Under the pieces are notes generated by a model. The model did no database searches. It was not told where the DNA came from and saw only the letters and a list, made by a program, of their open reading frames with translations. A program made the translations under genes and the position numbers. DNA of 64,000 bases from contig JAVSML010000048.1 of the NCBI GenBank assembly GCA_038503035.1, positions 560,541 through 624,540 of the forward strand. The letters are read 5' to 3'. Of the stretch, positions 35,469 through 47,880 are shown one piece after another. Source of the stretch: Crocodylus rhombifer (Eukaryota; Chordata; Crocodylia; Crocodylidae). How positions within the stretch are numbered: the first letter of the stretch is position 1; every line of letters begins with the position of its first letter.

Positions 35469-38400
35469 GTGAGTGCGCCCCCCCCCCCCCGCGCCCGCGC
35501 CCGCGCGCGCCGCCCCCCCCCCTCCCCTCAGGTAACTTGCCGCCCCCCCCGGCCCGGCCCGGCCCGGCCCGGCCCGGCCCGGCCGCGCAGTGGGAGCGTG
35601 CGGGTTCACGGTCTGCGTTTCCAACGAGTCCAGTTAGTCTCATAAGAGATCCCGCCTGCGCCCCAGGAACCTCGTCCTCGTCCCCAGCGCCATGTCCCTG
35701 CCCGCTGCGTGCCCCAGTCCCCCCTCAGCACTCGGCCTTGTAGGAGCTGGGGTCCTGAAAACTTGCCCAGGGCGCCAAAGCTGTTTTGCCACCCCGCTTT
35801 ACTCCTCAGGCGGGCGGTTCCCCGTCGGCTGCCAGATCCCTTGAGGAGTGCCCCCCGAAAAGCACATGAGGGCAGGCTCGGGCTCTCCAGACCTGGCCGC
35901 TGCCCGGCTGCTCCGCAAGGAGGTAAGGACTCGCCTAAGTCCCTCCCGACCCTACAAACTGTGAAACCATGTCTCGCTTTGTGAACTGAGCCACGCCACT
36001 TCAAAAAGTTACAGAGAAGTGCTTCGTGCCCTGCGGGGTGCCTCAATTTGAAAAAGGTTGAGAGCCACTGTCTTAGCGGAGCCCCAGCTCTTCTCTCCGC
36101 TAGGCGGTGGAGGGGAAGGTCATCCTGGCAGGCATGGCAGTACATAGCCCGTGTGCCTCCAATCTCACTCTGGAGTATGGCTCGCCACTTCCTCACTCGG
36201 GGCCTGATGCTGAAGTCAGTGGGAGTGGATGGTGCTTGAGGCTGTGCGAGATTAAGGCCAGTTGCCAGCGAGGCCAGTGTCATTATCCCCATTTTACAGA
36301 CTGACGAGCGGAGACAGAGAGCGGTTGCCCTTCTAATTGGTGTCAGCGCTCAGAGTGGAAGACAGCTGTCCTTACTCCAAAGTGCTGCCATCACTTACAT
36401 GTCTGGGAAGCTGAAAACAACCAGTTACTATTCTTCTTTTTAAATTTTTTTTATTCATTCCTTAGATGGCAGCTGATGTGGGCAGTGTGCCTGTAGGTCT
36501 GGCATGCTGTGGGTAAAAATGCGAAGGAAGTCTAAATGCTATGCAGCCAGATTATGCTAGCACTCTTTACTGACTTAGACCTCTAGGGCATTTATAGATG
36601 TGCTCCGGGATGTGGAGGGGGTGCTTTAATTAGCATGGCTCTGAGAGCTGTGCTAATTAAAAGTGCCTAAAGTGTCACATGTATCAGCATCCCTGTGCTG
36701 AAAAAATGGCTGTGGGGTGCTTTGAGCTTCAGCTAACTGAAGGAGCTTTGAAGTGCCCCGCTGCCATTTTTCAGTGCAAGGACATTGATGCACGTGACAC
36801 CGGAGTCTCCTGGAGTGCAGTAATTACAGTTGCTGCAACAGGCTTGATTAATCGAGTCTGCTCCCATGTGCTGAAAGTACAACTCATTGGAGCAGCCTCC
36901 CTGCATGTGTATAGGAGCCGTTACTCCATAAATTCGCACCCATAAGATAGGTGGAGTCTGGCCTTTCATTAACAACTTATATGCAAGAACATCTCAGGTG
37001 GTATTACTCACTTTAAGAAGGAAAGTAGACAGTGTCCCCAGCTGCAGGCAGTGAAAAAGGGAATTCTGGTATTTAAACAGTACGTTTTTATTGGGTGAAA
37101 TGGACCATCGTTTTCTTTTACACGTACATGAACGTGGTCCCCATTATCTTGTGGAATATCATAAAACATAATGTGGTCTAATGGTGACCAAGTGATTTAT
37201 GGAGGATTGAAGAGATTAAGGACTAGTTACAGTATTTGCTGCTAGATTTGCTGAGTTTCTTGATATAATTCAGAGAACTCTGGAAACTTTCATGCTCCAA
37301 AAAGTACTTTATTTGTCCTTCCTATAACAAGTTTCCATATTTGTTTCTACCTTCTGATTTAAACATTAACACATTTTAGGGGGGAATTAGGTTTTTCGAT
37401 CCCAGCAGTTGCTTTTACTTCAGGGGATTTTTTTATTTTTTCTTTGTGATTTACCAGGTAGTAAAGAAGTTTTGGGATTCTAGGATCGGTTTGACAAGCA
37501 GTTGCTCATAAAATTGCAGCCCAGCTCACAAGATTCCAGAATATAAGTCTGACAGAAGAAGTAATGATGGAGTACTAGATTGCCTCTTCCTTACAGGCTT
37601 TGTACCATTGGTGCAATTGGCTTATAACGCATGATATTCTGTCCAAGAAATTTCGAGTCTCAAGGTCTGAGCCCTGCAAACAGTTACCTGTGTGTGCAAC
37701 ATCATTTGTGTTAGTCCTGTGGAATTCGGGGGAACTCGTCATGGGAGTAAAAGTTGCTTAAATCTATTCTAGGGCTGAATTCAGAGAGAGAATGGGTGGT
37801 TAGGGAAGAGATGCCAGAAAACAATAGGAAGGGAGACAGAAAATAAAATAGGTTGTGCATGTTGCTTGTTGGTTTCTGTGTTGTTTATTACCACAGCTAA
37901 GCATAGACAGTCAAAAAGCCCAAGGCTGGATTGATTCAGTCTTCGCAGGTTAATCTAAACTATGTAGATTGAACCAATAAGCAAGTGCACAGACATTCAC
38001 TTTTGATTCTGGACATGCAGCCGCATGCCTGCAGTGGCCCAAGCCAGAAGCCGGGGGGCGCTAGAGCACACCACCCTGCTCAGCTGGAGCAGACAGAGTA
38101 GCCCCCTAACCCTGCAAAGGTGGTGCTTCTGGGGGAGGTGCAAAGCATCTTAGGATGCTGGGGGACTGTGAATTGACTTGAATCTGGAGGGGGTCTGAGA
38201 CAGAAGTTCAGTAAACCGATTTTTACCTAACCCAGTTCAGTCTGATACTACATCATCCGGGTTTATTTTAAACCGGTTTTGGGCATTTTGAAAACAGGTT
38301 ATGCGCCCTAAGCTTCTGTTGTGTTTCAGATTTGAACAGGTTTCCGATCACTTGCACCGGTTTACGCGTAATTTCTGTCCCTGTCATTACCGATCACATG

Positions 38401-41400
38401 GAGATCAGCGGTGCGAAGCCAAAGGAAAAGAAGTCGGACTTGGAGGAAGAACCATAGTTTGGCATTTGGGGGGGGGAAAAGGAATAGAAAATGGTGTTAC
38501 CAAAGGGAGGGTGCTGCATGCCTTTTTACTTCGAATGTAACTAATGGCATCAGGCAGAGGTTCCCAAACCTTTTCTTACTGCATCCCCCCTTCCAGACTT
38601 ACCAGCTGCCTGCGTACCCCTACCAGCATATATTTTATATATTTAACCCCTCAAATACCAATTATTATTATAATGAAAACAAAATCCACCATTAAGCAAT
38701 TTCTCCTGCGTAGCCCCCAGAGATGTCTTGCCTCTTCCCAGGGGTATGTGTACCACAGTTTGGGAACCCCTGGCTTAAGGGATGGATCTGGAGTGCTGGA
38801 ACAGAAGAGGTGCTTGAAAAACGTCACTGGAAAACCTCAGCGTTTATGTTTCACTTCAGATCCTTGAAAGCTGGACTTACTCTGTCAACTAAGTCCTGCT
38901 CCAGTTACAGCGTGTCAGTCATGCCAGCAGTTCTGTTGGTGTTATTTGAGTAAATATGGTTGAAGCTGGGAATTGCACATGATTTTGGGCAGTGCCACAG
39001 AAGAAAAAAATCTCTTGCTGAGATTTAGTTAAGGGTGGAAAGCTTGGTTTCCACTGTGAGTGCTCAGATGGGGAGTGTTCAGGGAAAATTAAATTAAATT
39101 AAACCACAAAACTGAGTTCCTGCTACAAGAATATGCTTGTTGAAACCCTTAGTTTGACCAAACTTCAGTCCATACTGAGAGCATTTTTTTTTAAATGAGT
39201 AATAGATTCAGGGAGTGAATGTTAATTAGTTATCTGTTATCTTTTACCAGTCCTGCTAAGCTACATCTACTCATTTATGTTGAAGTTTTAAATGACAAAC
39301 TCTTTGATCACATTCTTGTTAAATTGTCGAAAACATCCTACTAGTGGATCCTTTATTCTTTCTGTGCTTGAGAATTTTGCTGCAGAAGCAACTGTTTGTG
39401 ACCCCTAGTGAATGACCTGATGCCATGGGTCAATTTTTTAAAAACTCCTACTTTTTTTTTTTTTCCTTTTGAAGTTGACCACAAAGCTGCAGAAGAAACG
39501 ACCCCAAAACACGTATATAAACATGGGGCTCACACAGGACAACATACAGACGTGCAATTTTGTTCTCTACTTCTGCATAGGGAGCATGAATGCATGCTTG
39601 GCCCTAGGCTCTGCTGACGTGATTTCTGAAGTTGAGATGTATACAAGGAAGTAAATGCAATGTTGTGTGTTTGGTTTGTGCACCATGCACAAACAGGGAG
39701 AAATGTTCAGAAAGTAGAAAAGGTTAGGCTATAGTAGGGAAATCTGAGGGAAGGCATACTAATGATTTAAGGCACTGGATTTGGGCTTCCCTCTCTAATC
39801 ATGGATAAATCGCGTGTTCTCTCAACGCTTCACTTTCTTACCTTGTCTATTTGGATTGTTAAGCCTTTGAGGTTGGGCTTGCCTGTGTGTAGTAGCTAGC
39901 ATGGTAGGACCCCAGTCTCAATTGTAGACTCTACTGCAATACACATAAAATAAGATTATTTCCTCCTCCCACACCATCTCAAAGAGCTGCCAGGGAAAAC
40001 CCTCAGGGACTTCACGCACACCTTTGCCTTAGATAAGCCTTAGATGAGCAAGTCTGCTACTGTCCTCTTGGCTTTTATAATTAACCATGTTATGCATATG
40101 CAATGGTCTTCAATAACAACAAAAAAAGATCAATAAATTCCTAATATTACATACTCTAAAATATTTAGGCATGTGATCCAGATGTGGCCATATTGCCACT
40201 TGTTGTGTAGCAAAAGCTTGAATCCAAAGTGCATAGTTCTCATGCTGTAGTAAAAATGTTAATGCGAGGATTAAAGAAATATTTAGTTGTTGTAAACAAA
40301 GCAGGACAGTTTAATTCACAATGGATTTATTGTTCCTTATTAGCCAGACAGCATTCAGATTAATCAGTTGTGTGAGTAGGGGAATTCATTGGGACTACTG
40401 GGCACTTGCTTCAGAATTCAAAAAATGAGAATATCTTCCTTAATCCCAGAGACCTGTAAACCTGAATGAGTTGAAAATGGGATAACTTTTATATTTTCCC
40501 GGGCAGCTTTATCATCCGGGGTAACTGGAAAATAGTGACTTGTCTGCAGTATACACTTTGCATCCTGTGATTGTTGGAGAAATGAATCAATGGTTTGGGT
40601 AATTTTTCCCCCCATCCCCAAAAGATATACCCTCCATCTCAGAACCTTCCCTCTAGGATTTCTTATGGTTTTATTCTGTGATAGTTTAAAACTCCTCCAT
40701 CCTCTCTATTGTAGCTTATAAAGCAGTTCTCCAGTATGTCGTTCCAAGCAACTCAAAGATACTCCAACCAGTTATTGTTAGCATCTTGTGGATGCTTTGG
40801 CTTGCGAGCAGCATAACATTCAAGCAGATAGGACTATACAGTTAGAATTGCAACAGCCAGAAAGACCGTCTGTGCCACTGGATATGGGGGACAGAAGTTA
40901 ATTCACAAATTAGCCTGGTCTTGAATTGATCATAAACGGAGTCCTGGACTGGACAGCACTCAAGCATGTAAGCATGCTGGATTTTCCCCTCCCTGGACAT
41001 GACTATGCTTGTGGGGGCCTATGTCTATGATTATTGCCTTCTTTCTTCTTAATGTGGTTTAAATGAGACAGAGCCAAAATGGCTTAGTCCTGAAGACCCT
41101 TACTTGGTTTGGTAGTCCCATTAGCGTCCCCCCTGTTAAGCCACTTTCAGTGAGGATTTCCTCTCCAACGCTGTTGAGCAATGGAAGTCCCAGACTCAAC
41201 TTTTGGTCTCCTTTTCTTCTCCCTTGTTTGGCTGACCTGTTTTCTGTGATGCACTGTTCTCCCAGTCTTTCTCAAAGCTGTTTTGGCTTGATTAGCACAG
41301 TATAACAGTAGCTAACTTAGCAGAATGGAGGAATGTAATGAAAGATAGATGAGGCCCGGTGAGCTGCTGCTGCTTTGATTTTAAAATGAACCAAAAAGAC

Positions 41401-43194
41401 GTCTATCCGAGCATTTGCCACCAGTCAAGAATGCTCCTGTTTAGAAAAGTGAAGCTGGCTTACTATCCCTTACTCCAAAACTTGAGAACAGCCAGTCAAA
41501 GACCAGATCAACCCATCTGGCAACTGCTACCACAAGCTCTTCTTATGGCAACTAGTTTTATTTGCTTCTGGTTGGTTACTTATTAGGCAAATGAGAAGGA
41601 ATAGGCATGGAATATCTTTAAAGCTTTGGATCGGGCATGCTGGGCAGTCAGGATTACGTGCAAGGCAGCAGCTTGCCCTGATGATGAAGGATAATTGTGT
41701 TGCATCTCTAGACTGAACTATGTGGACAATAGGATTTTTTCCCCACTGGTCAAAATGGTTAGAAATGTGAAGGGCACTCCATTGATTTTTGTCAGATGTC
41801 AAAGGATTTTTGAGCATGCTGTTTGTTGTAGTTGCATATCTCTCTTTTTTCATGGTATGCCTTTTCCTCCCACTTTAAATTAATGGCAGGAGTGGAATGG
41901 CCTGATTCAGAGCCTATTGAAATCAATGGGGAACCCCTTTGGTGGCTTTGCAGGGCTTTGTTTTAGTTTTAGATTGCTACAGGATAATGTTTACAGACCT
42001 TATAGGTGTGATTACTCCAGTGATCCTGTTTTCTCTAACAGATAACATAATGCTGTTGTAAACTATTTGAAAACAAGGCAGGAGCACAGATGCTTTGCCT
42101 TTTAAAAAAGAAAAAAAAGGAAAAAAAATTGCATTGTAATGTCTGACCCTTGATCCTCAACTATACAGAGTGGTGTTTGGGGAGAACCACTTCAAAACCT
42201 GAGCATTTTCATTCCTCTTTCGAATTGTTCGAATTCAGCATGTCCCTGAAACAACAGAACCCATATATAGTGAATCAAAAAAAAAGATTTTGCATATAAT
42301 GTGGGTTTGCAAATACAAAAAGCATTCGTGTAATGTCGCATCTGTGCTGGTGCCATGGATTTATTAAGATGAGTTCCCTGGGTCATTTCACTTCCCTGGA
42401 AGTACTTTGATTCACACTGTGTGTGACAAACCGAGGAGAACATTTTGTCCAGCTATTCCCAGAAGGGAAAGCTCGTGTATCCATATTTTGCTGATGCCTA
42501 CTGAAGGGGAGAAATAAATAATGGGTAATTTAAAAAAAAAGAGTCTTACACACTGTAGAAGGCAAGGGATCTTGTATTTGTCCTCCTTTGATTGCTTTAG
42601 AAAAAGACAAAAAGGTATCCTTCTGAGTGGCATGCTCTGCCTCCGATGACATCCTGCACCTCAGTCCAGGCTTAGCAAACGGGTCTCTTTTGAAGCACGT
42701 GTCGGCATAGAAGAGGTGCTAAAACTTGAGCAGCACAGTAGACATCTTTTGAGCTGAGAGCATCAGCCACACAGTTTGCAGCACTATTAGCATCTTCTTG
42801 AGTACTTACCAAGGGCTTGCGATAGCAATCTGTCATGCCCAGTAACTTCTTCCTTGGAAATTAAAGCAGTTATTTGCTGGAAGACGTGGTAGGATGTTGT
42901 TACATTGGGTAACTGGTGGCAGGGTCTGGCAACCTGGAGATTTTCAAGAACATTTAGTGACATTTTAGCAGAAGCTATTATTAAACTCTCCCGAAGAAAA
43001 TAGGATGAAGTTTGTATACGACACGCAGGGAATTTGTGTTCTGGTTTTGTTGTCCGTGCACGTGCAGCCAATATAAATTCAGTCTTTAACTATCTATCAT
43101 TTTTTTTTCTCCCCTGGTAAACAGAAAATGGGTGAAGGACTAGCCAAGTTACGGACAGCACGAGACGCTCCATCTGACTGCGTATGCCCACCAG
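35283..43194 (+). CDS. COL23A1: COL23A1, collagen alpha-1(XXIII), 5' part (exons 1-2; rest outside window)
   Basis: A type II transmembrane collagen whose ectodomain is shed. Exons 35283-35468 and 43125-43194 join in frame. The start has a full Kozak context (accATGg). Residues 1-5 form a minimal cytoplasmic tail, and about 6-25 are a hydrophobic signal-anchor rich in Ala, Leu and Cys. Residues 27-38 and 48-72 carry coiled-coil-like heptads. An RTAR motif (72-75) fits the furin-type shedding known for collagen XXIII. DCVCPPG begins the first collagenous block. Exon 2 (GLAKLRTARDAPSDCVCPPG) is nearly the mammalian sequence. Mammalian COL23A1 has about 30 residues before the membrane segment; here there are five. 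The frame stays open upstream, but without an ATG before 34656. Same strand and order as mammalian CLK4-COL23A1. Confidence 0.9.
35551..35584. repeat. (GGCCC)n simple repeat
   Basis: Nearly seven pentamer units just downstream of COL23A1 exon 1, preceded by poly-C and CGCGCC runs. The minus strand is strongly G-quadruplex prone. Confidence 0.9.
35985..36071. mobile_element. hAT-like element, right-end remnant
   Basis: Ends ttgaaaaaggttgagagccactg, the reverse of the CAGTGGCTCTCAACC hAT terminus, preceded by gccctgcggggtgcctc. The left end was not found. Confidence 0.45.
36270..36400 (-). repeat. MIR (CORE-SINE) relic, antisense
   Basis: attatccccattttacagac followed by gagcggagacagagagcggttgccc matches the antisense MIR core. 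Degraded. Confidence 0.55.
36590..36922. repeat. Dispersed foldback repeat, family A copy 1
   Basis: It shares ordered blocks with 62980-63290: ggctctgagagctgt, attaaaagtg, the gtgtc...gacac palindrome, tgattaatcgagtctgctcc, and ggagcagcctccctgcatgtgtatagga. An internal inverted repeat of about 40 bp (36676-36716 with 36760-36801) is kept in both. This looks like a non-autonomous DNA transposon; the family is not named. Confidence 0.6.
37901..38372 (+). repeat. Dispersed repeat, family B copy 1
   Basis: Shares long similarity with 44733-45276 in the same orientation, including agcaagtg(c/a)acagacattc, acttttgattctgga and atgcctgcagtg. The ends are imperfect inverted repeats of CTAAGNACAGAC...TCTGTCCCT type. 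No coding capacity; the family is unknown to me. Confidence 0.65.
38555..38772. mobile_element. hAT-like MITE (218 bp) with inverted ends and decayed 8-bp duplication
   Basis: Left end CAGAGGTTCCCAAACC, right end GTTTGGGAACCCCTG. The flanks gcatcagg (38547-38554) and gcttaagg (38773-38780) match 6 of 8. The interior is an AT-rich tattattataat stretch. Non-autonomous. Confidence 0.75.
39790..39965 (+). repeat. MIR/CORE-SINE-related fragment
   Basis: The blocks tttgaggttggg and agctagcatggtaggaccccagtctcaattg followed by tctactgcaatacacataaa resemble the 3' part of amniote CORE-SINEs (tail with gcctagcacaatggggccc). Assigned by eye. Confidence 0.45.
43125..43194 (+). CDS. COL23A1: COL23A1 exon 2 (residues 63-85 and part of 86)
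   Basis: The acceptor ggtaaacag is followed by KMGEGLAKLRTARDAPSDC and VCPP, ending one base into a Gly codon at cca g|gtatgt. The RTAR furin-type motif and the paired cysteines (81, 83) match mammalian COL23A1. This exon makes the gene assignment firm. Confidence 0.93.
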
Positions 43195-44732
43195 GTATGT
43201 AGAACGGTGCTGTTTTATTTGTACTGCTTCCAAGGTCTGGCTGTCTGTAAATTAAGTCCTTTTTTCCTGGGTTAATTATGCCCACACGCCTTTCTTTTAG
43301 CTACTACTTTGTATTTAGTGGAATGTGCTCAAGAGTTTAGAACTCCCTAGGTGAAGCGCCCTTTTCTGATCAGCGGGACTTTTTTCCCCATTGTCTTGCA
43401 TTGACCTATTTACATGAAAAAGGAGTACAGGGCTAGAGGAGGGAGGCATATGCACTATTAAATAACCTTTTCACTCTATTAGAGTCACTGAGCTGCATGC
43501 CCTGAATAGTCTGCTGAATAGTGGTATTTAAGTGACATCAATATCTCTGCAGCTGAAATGTGTGTGATAATTGAAAGCTCTTGCACTCCTCCTTGTAGGC
43601 TGGTTGAGCTGCTTCTCCAGCTTGCTGCACTGCATGAAAGCTGTCACTGGCTACTTAAATTCCATTACACAGTTTAATGAACTTCCTAAACCGTCGGGAC
43701 TTCCTGCTCTGCTTTGCCAGGGCACGCTCCTTTGAAACAGTCAACATCTTCAATTAGTTTGTGTGGGAAATTCATTTACACAATACACCCTAAAGGCTCT
43801 GCTTGTATTAGTAATAGTAAGGAGTTTAAATTACTTGCACTCTGGTGTATTTCTTTTTCTTTTTGCACAGATGGAAAGATACGTGAGTTCATGTTTGTAC
43901 AAGACTGTGACGATGCAAAATGCATAGAAGTGCTAATATTTAAAAAAACATTTATAGTCAGTAGTGACTAAATAATCCTTAAAACAATATAGACTGCATG
44001 CTCCATGTGGAGTTGTCTGTACGTCATGTGTAGACGAAGAATATTTTCAGCATTTGAGATTAAAAGCGTCCAGATGAATCACTCTCCGTCATGTACAGAA
44101 ACCAAAGTCACCTAAGTGGCACTGATTAAGACAAAGTTATTTTAGTACACAAAGTGTAATGTTACAACATTTGGAAGCATAATAGACAAAAAAGCACGCT
44201 GGGATTGTCCTTGTTTGCTGGACATGAGACTTATCCGAGCCTGGCTCGCAGCATTACTCTTTACTCATGAGACAAAAATGAGGGATTTTTCCTTTGATCT
44301 TAAGCCTTGAAATTCTGCATAATAGTCTTAAATATTTCAGTGATGGTTCTTCTACATGCACTAACGCAATTGTAGTAATTTTATTTAACTTATTTGCTTG
44401 CGGTTAGCTAATGTGAGCAATCTTTATGCTCCGAGTCTGGACTGATTGTCTTACAACCAAACTAGATTAGCTGAGACACAAATCAGGGTTACTTTAACCC
44501 ATGTTAGAATGTCAGTCAAAGTCTGGAAAAAAGACTCATTTTTCTCATGCACATCTTAGCTCCAGGGGGAGAAAATTAATTTTGCTTCCTCGGAGTTTCC
44601 AACTAACAAGAAATGGCCCACTGGTCTTTGTTTCTGCTCTAGGACTGGACAGAATATAGCCTGGGGTCCCAGTTCAGCAAAGCGTATGGGCTCTGGGAGC
44701 GTATGGCTCAGGGAAGGATCAGACTCTTTGGC

Positions 44733-45276
44733 TAAGTACAGACGGTCAAGAAGTCTGAGGCTGAATCAATTTAATCTTTGCAGGTTAGTCTAAGCTGTGT
44801 AGATTGAACTGATAAGCAAGTGAACAGACATTCACTTTTGATTCTGGAAATGCAGCCACATGCCTGCAGTGACCCAGGCAAGAAGCTGGGGCGGGGGCTA
44901 GAGCATGCCAGCATGCCTGCCTGCCTGCCTCCCTGCTCAGCTGGGGCAGGCTGTGTGGGTCAAGGTTAGCCCACCCACCCTGTGTGCGTGGGGGGTGGGG
45001 GGGCGCAGTTTGTGGGAGAAGTAGAAAGAATCCTGGGACGCTGGGGGACTGTGAGTTAACTTGAATCTGGAGGGGATCAGAGACAGAAATTCAGTACACT
45101 GATTTATCTTAACCCAGATAAGTCTGATACTACATCCATCCAAGTTTTATCTTAAACCAGTTTTGGCCATTTCAAAAGCGGTTTATATGTGCTGAACTTC
45201 TGCTGTGTTACAGATCTGAACCAGTTTCTGATCACTTACACTGGTTTGTGTATAAATCTGTCCCTAGCCTTAGGCT
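44733..45276 (+). repeat. Dispersed repeat, family B copy 2
   Basis: Second copy of the 37901-38372 repeat, longer because of extra GGGTGGGGG and CTGC runs. Starts ggctaagtacagac and ends tctgtccctagcc, giving imperfect terminal inverted repeats. Ends in the same gatcacttacactggtttg block. Confidence 0.65.
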
Positions 45277-46320
45277 GCAGCCTTTTAGATTGAGTTGCCC
45301 GTATTGGGGTAGGACTAATGTCATCTGAGCAAAGGGTTAAAAAGCCTTTTCTGTGTCTGGATGAAAAGCAGTTGAGATTTAAGTGGCTCTTTTGCTGCAT
45401 GCAAGAATCATCACTCGGTCAAAGGGTCAGCGGGTCTGTTTGTTTGTCTTTGGATGATGAGGGCAGCGATTTTTAAAAAGGAGTTATTCCATGTGCTGGT
45501 GACGTTCTTATTATAGTCAGTAGTAACTGACTGCCAGCCCTTTCCGCTGCTCTTCCCTCAGTCGGAGCAGACCTCACCCTGATGTTCCTCACTGAAGAAG
45601 GCCAGATTACTTTCTGCCCCATGGTTGAACAGGTCGCTCCCAGCAGGTGTTGAGTACCTGCCGTCCTCATTGAGGTCATCTTGGGGTCTAGAAATCTCTT
45701 GAGATGGGGCCAGGCCAGATGCTCTGCTCAGATCGGCTTCTCTATTTCTCATTCTCTTTGCATTTGCTTTCTTTCTTGCTGTCCTTCATGCTCTTATTAC
45801 CAGATTGGTGGGCTCTTGCAGTTCTTAGTCTGATTCAAAACAGTGCCACAAGGAAGGAAGCCAAGGGAAGGGGAGAACAATTCAAGCACATTTAAAACTG
45901 TGATAGCTAGAAAAACATCTCCTTTGGAGAAGGGTTTCCCATGGTAAATCATGGCATTAAATGAGACATAAGGCTAATTTAGCCCTTTCCTGGGAACCCT
46001 GAAGTCACATACAGAAGTTGTAAATCCGGGTTGATGGGATGTACAGGACACCAGTTTAGCATTAATTGTGTTGCGTTGACTAAGCCATTGACTTCTCCTT
46101 CACCCCCATCCCTAGATGTTTTTTTAATATGGCTTACATCTTGGCTTGTTTAACATTTTTTTTTAAACATTAGAACAGCAGTAAGAAGTGACTCTGTGAT
46201 TACACTGTAAGGGAGTCATTGGGAGTGTTAACTCTTGGTGGGGTTTTATTTATTAAATAGAGGATGTTCTGAAATAGAAAGCAGACAGCCAATCTACTGG
46301 AGACCTAGACGCAAGGTTGA

Positions 46321-46334
46321 CCAGCAGAGGGAGC
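46321..46334. promoter_or_regulatory. CTCF-like motif
   Basis: ccagcagagggagc matches the CTCF core well. A single motif in an intron is weak evidence for occupancy. Confidence 0.3.
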
Positions 46335-47880
46335 CCATATTATTTCATGAATGCCATAGAAACAAAGTGAGAATGGCCATAAGAAAGATGGTTTTAAAAC
46401 ACCGCTGTCATGCCAGATTGCATGATATGGGGGTGAAGTGCATTCGGTGCTTGCTACTGTGTGTGCTTTCGCAACCTGACATGCATCTTCCTTGTTGTGT
46501 AGTGCTGCTTCTGCAAGAGCAGCCAACATTTTCCCCCTCAATTGTAGCTAGAAATTTCCCTGAGACTTAACTATCTCCATGACCCTTGTGTAAGAGAGTC
46601 TGCACAAGTCCCAGAAGCTGTGAGCGGGTCAGTGTCCCAGAGCAGCTATCAAGTTCAGGTCTGTGTTTCTGATAATATGAATGCTTGTTTTCTAGCTTTG
46701 TTTTTGCTGTCATAACCCTTCATTGTTTACTGCCTCCAATTTTTCCCAGCCTTTTTATTCTGACCAGGTGCATGTTGCCCCACGCATCATTTCTTGCGAA
46801 GCACTGGATCAGCTGAAGGGTTGTATTATGTGTGATTTCTGACTTGGGCCCTGTATATTTTGTAGGGGACTTGTGTGTGTGCCAGTTCCCTGTCTTTCTC
46901 TGGTTCTTATCCTCACATGGCCTTTGCAGTGCGAGAAATTCAGCAGGTGCAAGGACACTTGTTTATTAGTCGGTCAAGTGATGCAGCTTGCTTCTCACTG
47001 ACCTTCTCAGTAGATGGGTCCCTGGAAAAAGCTAAAAAATGCAATAAGAAGTCTCTGTTCCACTCACCTTCCTGGTGTTCAGCCTGTGGCTGTCTTGCTT
47101 TTTTTGTGTTATGTTTTTAGGCATTGTTCTCTGCCATCTTTTGCATGCAAGACACTTTATAAATGTAATGGCTGCCTTGTCAGAAGGTTTACCCGCATTT
47201 ATGAGTAATAAGGGGACTGTTCCAATCAGTGCTATAGGAGCCTGAAGGACTTGAGTGTGGACAGGCTCATATTAGAGCCCAGTAAGTATTTCATTCAAAC
47301 TTTTAAAAACTTAAAAAAGAAATAGCTATCTGTTATTGGACTAGACTCAGACGGGGCACTTGAGTGATGCGGATGTACAAGCCTATAGGCTTTCTGCTGG
47401 ATCAAGTACAAGACCGACTTCTTTGATGCATAGTTTCCAGTTACTGTCAGGAAAATTAATGAAGGTGGGACGAGATTGGACTCTAGAGGGAACTGCCGCA
47501 AGTGTTGTCTTGCGGGATTCCCTGCTGACATTTTTCAGGGGAGGGAGGCACGGGGACGACTGGACGAGAGCTGTTCCAAATCTGACCAGTCCCCTGGGAT
47601 CTAGTAAGAGTCAGGGCCATCTGTAAAGTAGCTTTGTACTGCTTATGTTTGCTCTGGCTTTTACCATGTTTTCTGTCCTCTGGCCCCTCTACTCCCTTAC
47701 TTCTCCAAACAGCTCCAGGCTGCATTGTCTTTTATCGCAAATCTCTATGGCCCTGGCATGGACCTGTTTCATTACTAAAGCATCCATCCTGCCCTCTGTG
47801 GGGACTGGGAGAGGGATGTGGCTGTGGAAGCAATGGATACCCTCTCCTTCTGTCTAGGAAAGTAACTTGTATGTGAAGAT

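Larger units (their letters stand above)
34740..35600 (+). promoter_or_regulatory. COL23A1: COL23A1 CpG-island promoter and 5' UTR
   Basis: Extreme GC and CpG density, no TATA box, many GC boxes. It surrounds the first coding exon, so transcription most likely starts within about 34900-35250. An upstream ATG at 35128 opens a frame that overlaps the main start and ends at 35349. Whether it is in the mRNA depends on the start site, which the sequence does not show. Confidence 0.7.
35469..43124 (+). other. COL23A1: COL23A1 intron 1
   Basis: A 7.7-kb GT-AG intron. Its first 130 bases are C/G homopolymer and GGCCC repeats. It also holds a hAT end, a MIR relic, two dispersed repeats whose second copies lie further right in this window, a 218-bp hAT-like MITE and a MIR-like SINE. 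No other coding sequence was seen. Confidence 0.75.

Noticed and set aside
34562..35645. Several overlapping open frames of 200-330 codons on both strands
   Set aside because: They come from extreme GC content, where stops are rare. Only the piece from 35283 to 35468 has membrane-anchor and collagen XXIII features and a proper splice donor.
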